Notes under the pieces: model-generated | Databases searched by the model: none | Told to the model about the DNA's origin: nothing | What the model saw: the letters and a program-made list of their open reading frames with translations, nothing else | Part shown: positions 35,229-37,607 of the stretch, piece by piece | Position numbering within the stretch: the first letter of the stretch is position 1 | Layout: the number at the start of each line of letters is the position of its first letter | Position numbers and translations under genes: made by a program | Assembly (NCBI GenBank): GCA_019894875.1 | Contig: JAGXNR010000023.1 | Coordinates: 1 to 37,607 of the forward strand | Reading direction: 5' to 3' | Length of the DNA stretch: 37,607 nt | Source of the DNA: Promethearchaeota archaeon | Lineage (GTDB): Archaea > Asgardarchaeota > Lokiarchaeia > Sigynarchaeales > SOKP01

Positions 35229-36806
35229 TTACGCGTTTTCCTCTAAGAACAGTATAAATTTTAGTCGTTCTTCAACATCCATTACTCTTAATTGCTCTAC
35301 AATCTTATCCAGATGTTTAGGATTAACATTTGGAAGCTTACGAATTCTTTCTATTAATTTTTTTGGTATTTCTTGATATAAATCGACTACTGCTTCGATG
35401 TACCTCACTTGTTCTTCCTTAGTTAAAAATGCAAGTTCTTCTAACAAGTCTCGCTTTTCTTTTTTAGAGATTTTAAGATTAATAATTTGCTCTCTTAAAT
35501 CCTTCGATAGTACCGCAAATATTTTTGAAAAATATTCTTTAACTAATTTCTTATCTTTTTCATCCTTTACAGGTAAAAGTGATTCATGTAGTCTTAATTC
35601 GATATCCTCTTTCTTTTTTTCTTTTATCTTTTTTTCGGGTATCTCTTCCAAGGCTTCAATTTTTTCTGACTTTTGCTCAATTTTAATCTCTGTTTCAAGT
35701 GCTTCTTTATCTTTAGCCATAATATCTGATTGTAGTGGTTCCTGAACAGGACTTTTTAGTGGTTTTTCTTCTCCTTCCGGTTCCAATTTTAATGGTGCTT
35801 TAATTCCTCTATAAATCTGTAAAGTATCACTGGGTTTTTCTTCTACCGATCTAATTTGAGGTACTTCTGAAGGTCTGGTTGCAAACAGGAAGAATAATAG
35901 AACTCCCTTTAGCAAAACAAATATCCCTGCGGCATAGAAAAGTACTCCCAATACACCAATGATTATTATTTTAATTGAGTCTCCAATTTCGAAGTTTTGT
36001 TTAATTCCAATTAAAGAACTTGATTTTTTATCAATAAGTAAAGCTATAGATGAGATAATTAATAAACCAAGATATACTAACAATACAATAGGGATTTCAA
36101 GGGAAAATGGAAATGAAATCGTGATAGTATCTCCTATAGGAATGTAAATCCTATCAGTAAATGCCGTAAAAATTCCTATGAGTATTATTACAAACCCCGC
36201 TTTGCTAGAAAAATAATTAATTGAATTTTTTGCTAACAAACCATAGTCATAAGCTTTAAGGTTTTTATTATCCTTATTCACGATGACATAGATAATAATA
36301 AAAAATCCCTTTATTAAAATAAGAACTCCAGTACCGAATAGAACACAACCCATAATCCCCCAACAAAAGGAATCTAGAAAAATTTCGTTATACTTTTTTT
36401 CTTTGATTTTAGGAGCAATATACGCTCTTTCATATATTAATAAGAAAAGTCCTATCAAACCTGGTAAAAACCGGTTAAAAAGAATAAAGCTCCAACTACC
36501 TAAATTGAATGCGATTTCAGCAATTAAACCAAATGATATGAATGTGAAGAAAAATAAAGGTAGAAATGAAATTTTGTTCAGAAATTGAATCATTTTGTCA
36601 AGATTCGTAGATTCTTTCTCAGAAAAAGCAATTGTGCGGGAAATCTTTCTAGTAACGGGAGTTGGTGCTGGTTTGAATTTCACACCATCCATATTGAAAG
36701 GAGAACCGCATCTTTCACAATATACTTGAATGTGATTATCTATTAAACTTGTTAGTTCACTTGGAAACGCATAACCACACTCTCTACAAATAAAAGTTTT
36801 TGCCAT
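35229..36806 (-). CDS. Zinc-ribbon membrane protein with charged C-terminal domain
   Basis: 525 residues, family not recognised. N-terminal zinc ribbon CRECGYAFPSEL...CERCGSPF (Cys7, 10, 29, 32). About six hydrophobic helices follow between residues 75 and 310, then a Pro/Glu/Lys-rich linker (about 315-385) and a charged helical C-terminal domain of about 140 residues (LPVKDEKDKKLVKEYFSKIFAVLSKD...). The upstream neighbour also pairs a zinc ribbon with membrane helices, and the downstream winged-helix gene is one base away. Together they could form a membrane-associated assembly; this is inference. Confidence 0.72.
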   Translation of the reverse strand: MAKTFICRECGYAFPSELTSLIDNHIQVYCERCGSPFNMDGVKFKPAPTPVTRKISRTIAFSEKESTNLDKMIQFLNKISFLPLFFFTFISFGLIAEIAFNLGSWSFILFNRFLPGLIGLFLLIYERAYIAPKIKEKKYNEIFLDSFCWGIMGCVLFGTGVLILIKGFFIIIYVIVNKDNKNLKAYDYGLLAKNSINYFSSKAGFVIILIGIFTAFTDRIYIPIGDTITISFPFSLEIPIVLLVYLGLLIISSIALLIDKKSSSLIGIKQNFEIGDSIKIIIIGVLGVLFYAAGIFVLLKGVLLFFLFATRPSEVPQIRSVEEKPSDTLQIYRGIKAPLKLEPEGEEKPLKSPVQEPLQSDIMAKDKEALETEIKIEQKSEKIEALEEIPEKKIKEKKKEDIELRLHESLLPVKDEKDKKLVKEYFSKIFAVLSKDLREQIINLKISKKEKRDLLEELAFLTKEEQVRYIEAVVDLYQEIPKKLIERIRKLPNVNPKHLDKIVEQLRVMDVEERLKFILFLEENA

Positions 36807-36895
36807 ATTTCTAAACTACACCTTAGTAATTAAATTTTAATTTGTTCACTTTAAATTTTTTTTATATTTTTTTCAATTATAAAAATATCAAATTT

Positions 36896-37372
36896 CTAAT
36901 GAGTTGGAATCGATTGTTCTTGATATTCAATTAACCTTAAACCTTTCCCGCAGTTAACACAATAAACTATACTCTGTGAAAGCATTTGATTAATCATTTT
37001 TTCTGATAATCTCTTACCACATTCACTGCAATATACAATAGTATTACTAACACTTATTACACTCTGAATGTTATCATGGTGTGGTTGTTTCTTAAGTTTT
37101 TTCTCTCCTGACACTAAATGATAAAATCCCTCAGTTATTTTCAAAAACAAAAGACCGATCCCCTTGAGAAGATAATAGACCCCCTTAAGGATATAATAAA
37201 CTAGATAAGCTATACCCTTTATAATGTAATAGATAAGTGTTACTACTAGAGCTAGTAATGCAATGATTCCTATAATAGCCAATATCTGCCCATAAATGGG
37301 TTGTACTAAATACCAATCAATAAACTCATTATACCATAAATATATGTTGTCTACAATATCTCTCCAATCCAT
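36896..37372 (-). CDS. Small membrane protein with C-terminal zinc ribbon
   Basis: 158 residues, unrecognised. An N-terminal Trp/Tyr-rich segment precedes a strong transmembrane helix (ILAIIGIIALLALVVTLIYYII, about 29-50), and a repetitive amphipathic stretch (GIAYLVYYILKGVYYLLKGIGLLFLK) may be a second or re-entrant segment. The C-terminus is a zinc ribbon CSECGKRL...CVNCGKGL (Cys116, 119, 138, 141), probably cytoplasmic. It precedes the larger zinc-ribbon membrane protein by 89 nt on the same strand and is likely part of the same operon. The 235 nt from 37373 to the window end show no gene. Confidence 0.68.
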   Translation of the reverse strand: MDWRDIVDNIYLWYNEFIDWYLVQPIYGQILAIIGIIALLALVVTLIYYIIKGIAYLVYYILKGVYYLLKGIGLLFLKITEGFYHLVSGEKKLKKQPHHDNIQSVISVSNTIVYCSECGKRLSEKMINQMLSQSIVYCVNCGKGLRLIEYQEQSIPTH

Positions 37373-37607
37373 TTTTATAACCTCATTTTATTCATATTTA
37401 TTCCTAAATCATAGATATTTAAGGTTGATTTTAAAAAATTTGGAGTCCAATGTTTATTATGAATTAGTTGAAACTCGATAATTCTCAAATAAACAATCGA
37501 TTTGTATAGATATTTATGTATTCTGAATGATTCTTTATCATCTTATTGATTATACACAAGAAAGTACCTCTATTTGACAAACTCTAAACAAATCATATAG
37601 AATTAGT

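Noticed and set aside
1..37607. tRNA genes, rRNA genes and CRISPR arrays
   Set aside because: Intergenic regions were read on both strands; no cloverleaf, rRNA-like GC-rich segment or regularly spaced repeat was seen.

Overview
The window looks like a piece of an AT-rich Asgard archaeal genome, most like the Lokiarchaeia. It mixes archaeal informational genes (aIF5B, EF-2, class I CCA-adding enzyme, TYW1/Taw1 wyosine synthase) with Rab/Ras-like small GTPases typical of Asgards and bacterial-type genes (UvrA, glycyl radical enzyme, Dpp/Opp transporter, ThrH). The assignment rests on gene content only.

Layout. 1-6.85 kb: a divergent peptide/nickel-type ABC uptake system, with the binding protein on the minus strand and two permeases plus two ATPases on the plus strand; both ATPases carry extra N-terminal membrane domains. 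7.0-10.6 kb: a glycyl radical enzyme facing its radical-SAM activase. 11-14.8 kb: a TetR-type regulator, a FATP-like acyl-CoA synthetase and a nitronate monooxygenase-like flavoprotein. 15.1-18 kb: UvrA. 18.1-28.7 kb: aIF5B, CCA-adding enzyme, a membrane histidine kinase, a LAGLIDADG endonuclease gene flanked by 28-bp direct repeats, EF-2, and two paralogous small GTPases. 28.9-37.4 kb: HAD phosphatase, an acidic protein plus EngB-like GTPase, ThrH, TYW1, a nucleoside phosphorylase, and a minus-strand set of winged-helix and zinc-ribbon membrane proteins.

Main discovery. Three GTPase genes within 10 kb (aIF5B, EF-2, small GTPase) are each broken by a 29-30 nt insertion that introduces a stop or a frameshift. 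Removing the insertion restores a family-perfect protein in all three. Each insertion also folds with its exons into a bulge-helix-bulge (BHB), the substrate of the archaeal tRNA splicing endonuclease, and the predicted cuts give exactly the expected residues: HG-K-TT in aIF5B, TDSD-DEEQARG in EF-2, and KIT-V-IGDGAVGKT in the GTPase. These look like micro-introns in protein-coding mRNAs spliced by the tRNA machinery, all next to nucleotide-binding motifs. The paralogous GTPase next door has no intron. A stand-alone homing-type endonuclease in a repeat-flanked unit sits just upstream of EF-2.

Other points: EF-2 and the glycyl radical activase seem to start at AUA codons behind Shine-Dalgarno-like sequences, and this EF-2 has a degenerate diphthamide loop. 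No tRNA, rRNA or CRISPR array was recognised.
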